Below, one piece after another: positions 42,757-50,824 of a DNA stretch of 64,000 nucleotides; position 1 is the stretch's first letter, and every line of letters begins with the position of its first letter. This DNA comes from Kiritimatiellaceae bacterium (lineage in GTDB: Bacteria > Verrucomicrobiota > Kiritimatiellia > Kiritimatiellales > Tichowtungiaceae). The translations under genes and the position numbers were made by a program. The stretch is from positions 1-64,000 of the forward strand of contig JABFQY010000002.1 in the NCBI GenBank assembly GCA_013141415.1, read 5' to 3'. Below the pieces are notes generated by a model. That model worked only from the letters and a program-made list of their open reading frames with translations. It did no database searches and was not told where the DNA came from.

Positions 42757-43957
42757 TATTTATCTCCCCGTAAGCACCCACCGTTCCGTCATCCGCGCCG
42801 ACCACCAGCAGTCCGCCGATCAGCGCAGGCGAACTGATTCCGTCGCTGACTTCCTGCGACCACAGCTTCCGGCCGTCGGCCAGATTCAGCAAATACAAAA
42901 CGCCATCCGACGAAACCGCGACTTTGTCCTTCGCCACGACCGGCGAGGTCGGCAGGCCACTGGCATTAAAGCTCCACAGCAGACGGCCATCAGCACGAGT
43001 TACCGCATAAACAAAACCGTTGTCGGAAGAGTAAATCACTTTATCGCCCGTCACCGCTGGGGTGGAAAACGTCTGCTCCTTCGACTCCGCACTGCTCCAG
43101 ATGATTTTGCCAGTCTCCATGTCAGCGCAAATCAGACTTCCGTCGCGCGTTCCGGCAAAAATCAGGTTTCCATCCACCGCTGCGCCGCCAGCCACCTGCG
43201 AGTCGTCGCCGACCTCAATGTCACGCAAATGACTTCCGTCCGCCGCCGAATAGACATGTAGCGCGGACATGCAGCTGCCAAAAACAATCCGTCCGCTTCC
43301 AACTCCCGGCGAACCGTCGCTCCGCTCCATGCCATCCGTTTTCCACAGTAGCTTTCCGCTGGCAAGATCCAGACCATGCAGCACACCGGCTGACTGATCG
43401 ATGACTACGACCTGGTTTGTATTAATCCAGTTTGGCGAACCGACAATCACGCCGCCAGTATCATAGCGCCATTTTTCCACGCCGGTTTTTACATCCAGCG
43501 CGATCAGCATGCCGGATGCCGTTCCGGCGAGTACGGTGCCTTCAGCACAGATCAGCGGCGCATCGAACCGAACCGGCATCGTCGCGCCGGTTTCGTTCGT
43601 GCGTGTAAAATTTTTCTTCCAGACTTCGGAACCTTTCAAATCGATAGCGGTCACCAGTCCTTTTTTTGCCGTGAAGAAAATCCGCTCGCCGTCCGACACC
43701 GGTGTGTTATTAACCGCGCCGCCTGCGTTGTACCGCCACAGCCGTTGCGGCGTTTCCGGCAAAGCCGCTTCCGAGACGCCGCGCAAATCCGCTCCGCCGT
43801 GGTAGGTTCCCCACTCCGCAAAAACCGGCGTGGCGGAACAGGCCAACAAAACAACCACGATGGATGACCGCAAAGACGCTAAGACACGAAGGCCACAGAA
43901 TCTTTGCGCCTTGGCGTCTTTGCGGTCAGTTTCTGGATTTTTTTTGTTCGCGCTCAT
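42743..43957 (-). CDS. Exported PQQ-like beta-propeller protein with repeat-derived signal region
   Basis: 404 aa from the ATG at 43957 (a GTG at 43960 is the alternative). The N-terminal stretch DRKDAKAQRFCGLRVLASLR is encoded by a perfect 60-bp hairpin (see 43867-43926), and is followed by the hydrophobic core SIVVVLLACSATPVFA and a mature start EWGTYHGGADLRGV. Repeated blades follow (GSEVWKKNF, GVEKWRYDTG, GKLLWKTDG, GKIIWSSAE, GRLLWSFNA, GRKLWSQEV). Such proteins resemble BamB as much as quinoproteins. Overlap with the ABC ATPase gene suggests a shared envelope-export task. Confidence 0.8.
   Translation of the reverse strand: MSANKKNPETDRKDAKAQRFCGLRVLASLRSSIVVVLLACSATPVFAEWGTYHGGADLRGVSEAALPETPQRLWRYNAGGAVNNTPVSDGERIFFTAKKGLVTAIDLKGSEVWKKNFTRTNETGATMPVRFDAPLICAEGTVLAGTASGMLIALDVKTGVEKWRYDTGGVIVGSPNWINTNQVVVIDQSAGVLHGLDLASGKLLWKTDGMERSDGSPGVGSGRIVFGSCMSALHVYSAADGSHLRDIEVGDDSQVAGGAAVDGNLIFAGTRDGSLICADMETGKIIWSSAESKEQTFSTPAVTGDKVIYSSDNGFVYAVTRADGRLLWSFNASGLPTSPVVAKDKVAVSSDGVLYLLNLADGRKLWSQEVSDGISSPALIGGLLVVGADDGTVGAYGEINNAEP
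43867..43926. repeat. 60-bp hairpin with 13-bp arms inside a coding sequence
   Basis: ACCGCAAAGACGC at 43867-43879 and GCGTCTTTGCGGT at 43914-43926 are exact reverse complements. The element lies in the 5' coding end of the propeller gene (codons ~11-31). Related sequence (GACCGCAGAGACGCAAAGAC) lies in the 5' coding end of the polyferredoxin gene at 53812-53831. Confidence 0.75.
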
Positions 43958-43995
43958 CACTCCCCTTATTCCACGCCCGTCAGTCCGTTTTTCAA

Positions 43996-44076
43996 GCCGG
44001 ATCTACGGGCTTCGCCCTAAGTTCCGGCTTTACTGCAGTACTGCCGGAACTCAGCCGTACCCGGCGTGGATCCGGC
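43996..44076 (+). repeat. REP-like repeat, copy B
   Basis: Forward half GCCGGATCTACGGGCTTCGC... ending AGTTCCGGC, a 14-nt spacer, then the reverse half GCCGGAACTCAGCC...GTGGATCCGGC. The outer ends GCCGGATC and GATCCGGC are complementary. It lies between the GT4 stop and the propeller start. Confidence 0.8.
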
Positions 44077-44113
44077 AAGTCAAATCCCCGGTTCCCGTCG
44101 ATGCGGTCAAAAT

Positions 44114-45388
44114 TCATTTTACCAGTCCTTTGTAAACCGAAACCATCTTCTGCGCCATCGTCTCGACGCTGAAGTTTTTCATTACCGCCGTGCGGCCTTG
44201 TTGTCCGAGCCGCCGAAGTTCTTCCGGATTCGTCAACAGTTCACGCAGCGCAGACACCAGATCGTGATAAATGACTCCACCGCCGGTCGCTTCGATCAGT
44301 TCGGGAAACGCCCCGGCATCCGGCTGAACCACCGGCACGCCCGCCGCCAGTGCTTCGATAATAAAAGTACCGAACGCCTCGCCCTGCTCCACAGGCACAC
44401 ACATCACCGACAGCGATTTTAAAAACGCCTGCCGGTTTTCGCGGCTGAAGTCCTCAATAAACTCCGCATCGTCCGCGAGTCCGCACGCCGCCAGTTTTTT
44501 CTGAAGACCGGCAACAAACGTTTTATTTGTACCGACCGCACCGCCTGTCGCGCGCAACTTCAGGTTTTTCAATTCCGGAACTTTCTTCAGCTCAATAAAC
44601 GCATCCACCAAACGGTCAAACCCCTGCGCCGGACTCATGCGCGAAAGATAACCCAGCACCGGCGGATTCAAATCAAGCGCCGCCGGTTCGTAGCCGTTTA
44701 AATCAATGCCGATATGCACCACGTCGATTTTGTCCCGCGCAATTTTGAGCCGCGCACTCATCCGGTCGGCAAACCAGCGGCTCACAGAAATAAACCGGTC
44801 AACGTCTTTGCAGCGGGCCGCGATGGCCTGCCAGCAGGACTGATTGAACGGCGGATTAATTTTATCCAGCCATTCGTCCTCGTCCTGCAACATGCAGACC
44901 ACTGGGACATTCAGCGCGGCTTTAATTTCTCCCGCCAATCCGATCAGTAATGCGTTCGAGAGCTGCACCACATCCGGCTTTTCGTTTTCCGCCAGCCATT
45001 GCACCAGCCGCACGACTTCTTTACGCTGATTTCCGTCCGAACCTTCCAGCATCGAAAGAGTCATCTTGCCCAGTCCTGCCGCTGAAGTCGTCCCTTCCAT
45101 TTGCGCCGCACGCCGCAACATCCATTTTGAATCAAGCCACTGATCAAGCCAGCGCGGCGTTTTGCGGAACAGAGGAATCTGCTGCTGAAGCCAGACATTG
45201 ATGCCGCCGAAGAAAACCGGCGTATGATCCTGCACCGGACTGCCGTCAACGAACATCGGCAGATACATCGGTACCATCACCACATCGACACCCTGCCGCC
45301 GCAACGCCTGTACCAGCGCCGCGTCGCGCATACAGTTCTGGCAGTAAAACGTACCGCCGGAACCGGGAACTATGTGTACGACTTTCAT
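44114..45388 (-). CDS. Glycosyltransferase family 4
   Basis: 424 aa, GT-B fold. N-terminal HIVPGSGGTFYCQNCMRD; the donor-binding half has GIDLNGYEP, LGYLSRMSPAQGFDRLVDAF and the EX7E-type PVEQGEAFGTFIIEALAAGVPVV stretch near residues 335-357. GT4 enzymes use NDP-sugars with retention. The CQNCMRD cysteines are unusual for the family. Start at 45388 by comparison with family N-termini; GAAGG lies upstream inside the end of the HipT gene, 10 nt away. Whether it belongs to the surrounding operon or came with the HipBST insertion is unclear. Confidence 0.8.
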   Translation of the reverse strand: MKVVHIVPGSGGTFYCQNCMRDAALVQALRRQGVDVVMVPMYLPMFVDGSPVQDHTPVFFGGINVWLQQQIPLFRKTPRWLDQWLDSKWMLRRAAQMEGTTSAAGLGKMTLSMLEGSDGNQRKEVVRLVQWLAENEKPDVVQLSNALLIGLAGEIKAALNVPVVCMLQDEDEWLDKINPPFNQSCWQAIAARCKDVDRFISVSRWFADRMSARLKIARDKIDVVHIGIDLNGYEPAALDLNPPVLGYLSRMSPAQGFDRLVDAFIELKKVPELKNLKLRATGGAVGTNKTFVAGLQKKLAACGLADDAEFIEDFSRENRQAFLKSLSVMCVPVEQGEAFGTFIIEALAAGVPVVQPDAGAFPELIEATGGGVIYHDLVSALRELLTNPEELRRLGQQGRTAVMKNFSVETMAQKMVSVYKGLVK

Positions 45389-45398
45389 TTTGCAACCT

Positions 45399-46346
45399 TC
45401 ATCCGAACAAACGGGCGGATCGCTCCGCAATCAAGGCCCGGTACCGAACTTTCATTTCGCCGGAGCAGAAACTTCTCTCAATCAGAGCGAGTCCGGAATC
45501 CATGGCCGTGCTGATTCTTCGAAGACTGTTTTGAATCTGCCGTTCGGTCAACTGCAGCGCGGTACCGAATTTCAGAAAATCTTCCGGTTTCAATTTTCGT
45601 TTTTTTCCGTTCAGCGTCAGCGCCGTTTCTTCCGGATCTTCCGGCAGCAGCAGAACGGACGGAAGCAGGTCGTAGGCCGGGGCCAGCCGGATTTCACGGC
45701 CCGGCGCATAGAGCAGTGAAAAGTTTTTCAGATGCATATCGGCATTGCCGGTCAGGAAGCAAAAGACGGTCAAATCAAACAGCCGCAGGGCTTCAAACAA
45801 CGGATTGGAACAATAGCGCAGAACGGCCCGGCCGGCCTGCTCCATGGAGCTGCGGTATTTCTGCTCCGTCAACCGGTCGGTCAGCTGACACAGGTCTTCC
45901 ATGTGCAGTTTGTTTCCATCGGGGCGATCCATGCGGCGGGTAATAAAGGCCCGTTGTCCGTCCTCCAGCGGAACCAGTCCGCATTCGGCGGTCTCGATCC
46001 CGAATTGCCGCGCCATGAGCATCGTCAAATGCTCCAGTTCAGGCATTTCGGGGTAGCGTGCAACCGGCGGCTTGAGAATATATCCGCCCTCAAGCCCGAC
46101 GAGAGTCAACCGTCCGCCTGAGGTCTTCCCCTGACGATCCAGATGCAGCGACAGTTTAGGCTGAACTCCCGGAACCGCGACATGCTGCCGGATCACTTGC
46201 TCCGCCAGCGAATTCAGCCCTTCCCAGGTGTACGGTAAAATCGGCTGCTCATTCGTACCGAACAGCTTTTTGCAGCATGCCGTATGGGACGCCGCGTCTC
46301 CTTCACGCAACGCATCCAGACAAATCGGGCAGTTTCTGTCACTCAT
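45399..46346 (-). CDS. hipT: HipT-like serine/threonine kinase toxin
   Basis: 315-aa HipA-fold kinase lacking the N-terminal subdomain, which is encoded separately upstream. The N-terminus carries CPICLDAL...CCKKLFG, a cysteine-rich start seen in HipT proteins. The nucleotide loop is VAVPGVQPKLSLHL (family: S.SGVQ.K.S); it has no serine at the two regulatory positions of E. coli HipT. The catalytic loop is NADMHLKNFS and the metal site AYDLLPS. In known HipBST systems HipT phosphorylates an aminoacyl-tRNA synthetase (TrpS). It overlaps hipS by 8 nt. Confidence 0.8.
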   Translation of the reverse strand: MSDRNCPICLDALREGDAASHTACCKKLFGTNEQPILPYTWEGLNSLAEQVIRQHVAVPGVQPKLSLHLDRQGKTSGGRLTLVGLEGGYILKPPVARYPEMPELEHLTMLMARQFGIETAECGLVPLEDGQRAFITRRMDRPDGNKLHMEDLCQLTDRLTEQKYRSSMEQAGRAVLRYCSNPLFEALRLFDLTVFCFLTGNADMHLKNFSLLYAPGREIRLAPAYDLLPSVLLLPEDPEETALTLNGKKRKLKPEDFLKFGTALQLTERQIQNSLRRISTAMDSGLALIERSFCSGEMKVRYRALIAERSARLFG

Positions 46347-46671
46347 GATCAGTGCTCTCCGCCGGAACAACGCTGACCGCGCCGATGCAGTCACGGCAGC
46401 AGGCCAGCAATAATCCCATCCGATCCCGCGGATCCAGTTTCCAGGTTTTTTCTGCGAGATCCAGCAGCCAGCCCTCCGGAATCAATCCATCGAAAAATGG
46501 AAACAGACGCTTGTCTTCATACGGCTCATTCTGAAGCGGGAGCGACAGACTGATCGCCATGGCGCCGGCAGAAGACACATACGCAGATGAATAGGAGAAA
46601 CGATATCCCTGATCATGCTCTTCCAGAATCCCCGCCTGACGATTAAAGAGATAGATTTCAGCGCGCCTCAT
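46339..46671 (-). CDS. hipS: HipS-like protein (HipA N-terminal subdomain)
   Basis: 110 aa matching only the first subdomain of HipA: QAGILEEHDQGYRFSYSSAY, ISLSLPLQ, FPFFDGLIPEGW and CCRDCIGAVSVVP. In tripartite HipBST loci this free subdomain is the antitoxin against HipT. Here it sits between hipB (14-nt overlap) and hipT (8-nt overlap), the same order as in E. coli O127. Confidence 0.8.
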   Translation of the reverse strand: MRRAEIYLFNRQAGILEEHDQGYRFSYSSAYVSSAGAMAISLSLPLQNEPYEDKRLFPFFDGLIPEGWLLDLAEKTWKLDPRDRMGLLLACCRDCIGAVSVVPAESTDHE

Positions 46672-46879
46672 TTTTCAGCTCCAATTGAAAGGGAACGGGT
46701 TCCATCCGCCGGCCAAACAAAGCTAAAACCTGATTCACTTTATCGAGCCGCAGAGACTCCTTGCCCTGCTCCAGATCGCGGATAAAACGAAGCCCGACTC
46801 CCGCCCGGTCTGCGAGATCGTGCTGAGTCAGTCTCAACTCCCTGCGCTTCTCTTTAACGAATTGAACCAGCGGTTTCAT
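46658..46879 (-). CDS. hipB: HipB-like Xre/Cro HTH regulator
   Basis: 73 aa. HTH_3 domain (LVQFVKEKRRELRLTQHDLA through RFIRDLEQGKESLRLDKV) and a short C-terminal strand (RRMEPVPFQLEL). AGGGG upstream of the ATG at 46879 lies inside the first of three palindromes, so binding there could block both transcription and translation. First gene of the HipBST operon. Confidence 0.85.
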   Translation of the reverse strand: MKPLVQFVKEKRRELRLTQHDLADRAGVGLRFIRDLEQGKESLRLDKVNQVLALFGRRMEPVPFQLELKNEAR

Positions 46880-46884
46880 ATTAG

Positions 46885-46981
46885 CCCCTGTCGGGTATAT
46901 TAACTTTCTACCGGATTTATATTACACCCTTTCGGGTATATCAAATGTTAATTAATAATTTTTTATCCCCGATAGGGTATA
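46885..46981 (-). promoter_or_regulatory. Three probable HipB operators
   Basis: 46885-46900 (CCCCTGTCGGGTATAT), 46925-46941 (CACCCTTTCGGGTATATC) and 46964-46981 (TATCCCCGATAGGGTATA) share a CCC-N4-GGG core next to TATA. They lie in the AT-rich region upstream of hipB and resemble the TATCC-N8-GGATA operators of E. coli HipB. Spacing between cores is about 40 bp. Confidence 0.65.
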
Positions 46982-47025
46982 AAGATATCCGATAATCCGC
47001 TCTTCACGGCATGCACCTATGCGGC

Positions 47026-48360
47026 TTAATTTCTATACGCAAGTGCGCCGGTCGGGCAGGCCGCGACGCATTCGGCGGCGGCGATCCGCAGGCCGTTTTG
47101 CAATGATTCGCCGAACGGAACGGTGACTTGTGTGTTAAACCCGCGTCCGGCGAACGCCAGCCCGAGCGCTTCTCCGGCGCGTTTGGTAATCCGCACGCAC
47201 AGTCCGCACTTAACGCACTTGCCCGGCTCGAACACCACCGCTTCGTTATGTCCGATCAGTTGAACATGCTTGCGTTCATCGGCAGGAAATTCGCGTTGAT
47301 CGGCGCCATACTGCTCGGCATACCGGCGCAGTTTACAGCTCTCCGGTTTGCGGCAGTCGCAATGCAAACATCGCGCCGCCTCAATCTGTAAAGCTGAGGT
47401 TCCTGCCTGCTCATGACAATTCTTCGTCAGCTCCTGCAGTTCACTGTCGCGCAGTTTTCCAATCTTCGAATCAAACCGGTCTGCGGTTTCAATTCCGTTC
47501 AAAGCGCGCGCCGCCGCTTTGCCGTTGGCCACCGCTTTGACCGCCAGCTTATGTTCTTCCGGTTCAATCACCGCATCGAAGCCGTCCGCTGATGGAACGG
47601 CTCCCAGTCTGAATTCAATTCCGGCGGACTGAAGGCTACGAATTTCCGCATCGAGAATTTCCGGCGGCAACGCTGTTTCGGCGCGAAGCGAGCCGCCCGC
47701 CACCGGATTTACATCGAACACCGTGCAGTCATAACCCAGCAGCCGCAGGTTCCACGCGCAGGAGAGTCCCGCCGCGCCTGATCCGATTACCGCGACCTTT
47801 TTCCCGTTCTTCGGAAAGTCATTGCATGACGGCACATATTTATCTGCATTCTGCCGGTGCAATGCGCGGATGGTGATCGTCTGATCGACCTGTCCGCGAC
47901 GGCAGCCCTTTTCGCACGGCGCGGGGCAGATGGTTCCGAGCACCGTCGGAATCGCCAGATCGCGCTTGGCAATCCATGCGGCGGCTTCAAAATCGCCGCG
48001 CTCAATTTCTCGCAGCATCAGCGGAATATTCAGATGCGCCGGACAGATGCGTTTACACGGCCCTTCGCAGTCACCGGTATGTTCACTCAGAAGCAGATTC
48101 AGGATATCGCGCCGCGCCGCCTGAACTTCGGCGCATTCCGTGTCGATGTCCATGCCGTCGGCGGCACGCGCCGAGCACGCCGGAATCATCCGCCTGCTGG
48201 CGTTGTCTTTTACCACGCACAGCATGCACGACGTATCCGGCGAACAGCCTTTCAAGTGGCACAGCGTCGGAATGTCGATCGAAAGCTTTTCCGCCGCCGC
48301 GAGCACAGTCAAGCCGGGCTCCACGCTCACCGCAATTCCATCTATTTTTAAATTAGGCAT
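47026..48360 (-). CDS. 2Fe-2S/4Fe-4S FAD-type oxidoreductase lacking a complete NADPH domain
   Basis: 444 aa. N-terminal [2Fe-2S] ferredoxin with C34, C39, C45, C48 and C62. Then the GltD-like 4Fe-4S region (CEGPCKRICP, CPAPCEKGC) and one FAD-binding Rossmann motif VIGSGAAGLSCAWNL. The second, NADPH-binding Rossmann half of GltD-like proteins is missing or reduced to about 80 residues. A C-terminal region with CVKCGLCVRIT and CVAACPTGAL adds cysteine clusters as in hydrogenase/Nuo accessory subunits. The adjacent NuoEF gene suggests that the two form a soluble NADH-linked complex. Confidence 0.75.
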   Translation of the reverse strand: MPNLKIDGIAVSVEPGLTVLAAAEKLSIDIPTLCHLKGCSPDTSCMLCVVKDNASRRMIPACSARAADGMDIDTECAEVQAARRDILNLLLSEHTGDCEGPCKRICPAHLNIPLMLREIERGDFEAAAWIAKRDLAIPTVLGTICPAPCEKGCRRGQVDQTITIRALHRQNADKYVPSCNDFPKNGKKVAVIGSGAAGLSCAWNLRLLGYDCTVFDVNPVAGGSLRAETALPPEILDAEIRSLQSAGIEFRLGAVPSADGFDAVIEPEEHKLAVKAVANGKAAARALNGIETADRFDSKIGKLRDSELQELTKNCHEQAGTSALQIEAARCLHCDCRKPESCKLRRYAEQYGADQREFPADERKHVQLIGHNEAVVFEPGKCVKCGLCVRITKRAGEALGLAFAGRGFNTQVTVPFGESLQNGLRIAAAECVAACPTGALAYRN

Positions 48361-48393
48361 AACAATCCTTCTTCACTCCTCTCCATCTTTTAA

Positions 48394-48474
48394 GCCGGAT
48401 CTACGGGCTTCGCCCTAAGTTCCGGCTTTACTCCAGTACTGCCGGAACTCAGCCGTACCCGGCGTGGATCCGGC
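48394..48474 (+). repeat. REP-like repeat, copy C
   Basis: 81 bp, nearly identical to copy B (GCCGGATCTACGGGCTTCGC ... GATCCGGC). It lies between the NuoEF stop (4 bp away) and the FAD protein start (34 bp), interrupting an otherwise tightly packed operon. Confidence 0.8.
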
Positions 48475-48478
48475 ATAG

Positions 48479-50824
48479 CTACTTCACTTCCACCGCATCG
48501 ACAGGGCAAACCTTCCGGCAGTTATCGCACCGCACGCAAACTGCGGGATCAATTTCAAATTTTGAATACGGCTCGCCTTGAATGGCCTCCACCGGACATT
48601 CGACGGCACACTTGGTGCAACCGATGCAATCATCACTGATCGAATAGGTAATCAGCTTTTTGCACTTGCCCGCCGGACAGAGTCCGGCGATGTGCGCCTC
48701 AAACTCTTCACGGAAATACCGAAGTGTCGTCAGCACCGGATTCGGCGCGGTTTTACCAAGTCCGCACAAACTTTGCGACCGGATCGTCTCGGCAAGCTGT
48801 TCCAGTTTTTCAATATCACCCGGCTTACCTTTGCCGTCGCAAAGCCGCGTCAGAATTTCGAGCATACGCTTGGTGCCGACGCGGCAAGGCGTGCATTTGC
48901 CGCACGATTCGTTTTGCGTGAACGATAGAAAATAGCGCGCCATCTCGACCATGCAGTCGTGGTCGTCCAGCACCACGAAGCCGCCGGAGCCCATCATCGC
49001 GCCGACTTCTTTCAGCGCTTCGAAGTCGACCGTGGTGTCGCCAAGCGACGCAGGAATACAGCCGCCGGACGGGCCGCCGATCTGCACGGCCTTAAACTTC
49101 CGTCCGTCGGCAACGCCGCCGCCGATCTGGTTCACCACGTCGTTGATCGTGATGCCCATCGGCACTTCGATCAGCCCGCCGCGTTCAATTTTACCCGCCA
49201 GCGAAAACACCTTGGTGCCTTTGCTACGTTCCGTGCCGAACCGGGCGAACGCCTCCGCGCCGTGGCGGAAAATCCACGGTACCACCGCATAGGTTTCCGC
49301 ATTATTCACCAGCGTCGGGCAACCATGCAGACCCTGCTCGGCCGGAAACGGCGGACGGTAAATCGGCATGCCGCGCCGCCCTTCGAGCGAAGCGATCAGT
49401 GCCGACTCTTCGCCGCAGACGAACGCGCCAGCACCTTCGAAAATTTTCAGTTTCAGGGAATGTCCGCTGCCTAAAATATTTTCGCCCAGCAAGCCCGCCT
49501 CTTCGCAGTCGGCCAGCGCTTTGCGAACCCGCTTCACCGCCAGCGGATATTCCGCGCGGATATAAAGAACACCTTCCGTCGCGCCGACGGCGAACGACGC
49601 GATGATCATTCCTTCGATGGCGCGATAAGGATACGATTCCAGAATCATCCGGTCCATGAATGCGCCGGGATCCCCTTCGTCGCCGTTCAGGATGATATAT
49701 TTTTTTGCGCCGGGAGCTTTGCGAACGGTCGCCCACTTGCGGGCCGTCGGGAATCCGCCGCCGCCGCGGCCGCGCAGTCCGCTTTTTTCAATTTCCGAAA
49801 TCAGTCCCTCGGGATTTTTTCCGGACAGCGCCGTCCGGAGCGCTTCGAATCCACCAAGGCGTTTATATTCCGCCATGTCGGACGGATTCAGCAAGCCGCC
49901 GAACTCGGTGGCAATGTGCCGCTGCTGTCCGAGATAGTCGGCGACCGGTTTTTCGCGCACATCAATCGAGTAACGCTCCGGAACATCGCGCGCTTCGTCG
50001 GTGTAGAGTTTTTTAAGCCAGCTCTCCGCCGCCGCGCGAACCTTGATAAACGGTTTGTCCGGATGAAAGTGCCGTTCGATAATTTCGGGAACGTCCTCCG
50101 GCTTCACCTTGGCATACAGAATCGGCTCGGCGCCCGGAATCACAATTTCCATCAGCGGTGTGCGGTGGCACATGCCGACGCAGCCGACCGGTTTGATCTC
50201 CACTTTGCAACTCAGCGCGGCAAGGGAGTCTTCCAGTGCATCGCGGATTTTTGCGCTGCCGCCAGCCACACAGCACGAACCCAGACCGATCCGCACCTCG
50301 CCTTTCGACACGCCGTCTTCCGAGGTTTGAAAATTGCGCGGCGTCCGGTTGGCTTCGTTCTCCAGAAAATCGGTGAGCATGTTCGACACGGTATCCGTGC
50401 GCACATGGCCGTAGGTTACGCCGTCAATCTGCACCGCCGGCGCCAGCGTGCAGCAGCCGAGGCACGCCACCTTTTGAACTGTAAAAATTCCATCGTCCGC
50501 GGTGTCGCCGGTTTTAATACCCAGCGTGTTCATCACGGAACTGTACACCGCGTCCGCTCCTTTAACGTGGCAGGCCGTACCGTCGCAAACGCTGATCATG
50601 TGTTTGCCGACCGGCGACCGGCGGAACTGCGAAAAGAACGAAGAGACTCCTTCGATCTGTGCCGGAGTAATTTCACTAATCTCGCAAATCCGCCGCAGGG
50701 CCGATTCCGGAAGATATTTAAATTCCTTCTGCACCGCCTGCAGAATCGGAATCACCATCGATTCGTCACGGCCAAATTCCGCGACGATCCGATCCACTTC
50801 CAAAAGGTTAATTTCGTCGTTCAT
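48479..50824 (-). CDS. NuoE-NuoF fusion (NADH-oxidising subunit, HndA/HndC-like)
   Basis: 781 aa. Residues ~1-160: NuoE-type thioredoxin-fold [2Fe-2S] domain (CDGTACHVKG, CLGCCTLAP). Residues ~170-260: a second thioredoxin-like domain (GSCCVAGG, VGCVGMCH) as at the N-terminus of HndC. Residues ~310-700: NuoF with FMN/NADH sites (SGLRGRGGGGFPTARKW, NGDEGDPGAFMDR) and 4Fe-4S motif ESCGKCTPCRVG. Residues ~720-781: two 4Fe-4S clusters (CIGCTKCAVECP, CVRCDNCRKVCP). The fold oxidises NADH and passes electrons to ferredoxin, hydrogenase or a membrane acceptor. No hydrogenase is visible. It overlaps the upstream propeller gene by 4 nt. Confidence 0.85.
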   Translation of the reverse strand: MNDEINLLEVDRIVAEFGRDESMVIPILQAVQKEFKYLPESALRRICEISEITPAQIEGVSSFFSQFRRSPVGKHMISVCDGTACHVKGADAVYSSVMNTLGIKTGDTADDGIFTVQKVACLGCCTLAPAVQIDGVTYGHVRTDTVSNMLTDFLENEANRTPRNFQTSEDGVSKGEVRIGLGSCCVAGGSAKIRDALEDSLAALSCKVEIKPVGCVGMCHRTPLMEIVIPGAEPILYAKVKPEDVPEIIERHFHPDKPFIKVRAAAESWLKKLYTDEARDVPERYSIDVREKPVADYLGQQRHIATEFGGLLNPSDMAEYKRLGGFEALRTALSGKNPEGLISEIEKSGLRGRGGGGFPTARKWATVRKAPGAKKYIILNGDEGDPGAFMDRMILESYPYRAIEGMIIASFAVGATEGVLYIRAEYPLAVKRVRKALADCEEAGLLGENILGSGHSLKLKIFEGAGAFVCGEESALIASLEGRRGMPIYRPPFPAEQGLHGCPTLVNNAETYAVVPWIFRHGAEAFARFGTERSKGTKVFSLAGKIERGGLIEVPMGITINDVVNQIGGGVADGRKFKAVQIGGPSGGCIPASLGDTTVDFEALKEVGAMMGSGGFVVLDDHDCMVEMARYFLSFTQNESCGKCTPCRVGTKRMLEILTRLCDGKGKPGDIEKLEQLAETIRSQSLCGLGKTAPNPVLTTLRYFREEFEAHIAGLCPAGKCKKLITYSISDDCIGCTKCAVECPVEAIQGEPYSKFEIDPAVCVRCDNCRKVCPVDAVEVK

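Noticed and set aside
45399-46346. Ordinary HipA
   Set aside because: It lacks the HipA N-terminal subdomain, which is encoded as a separate gene upstream; this is HipT of a HipBST locus.
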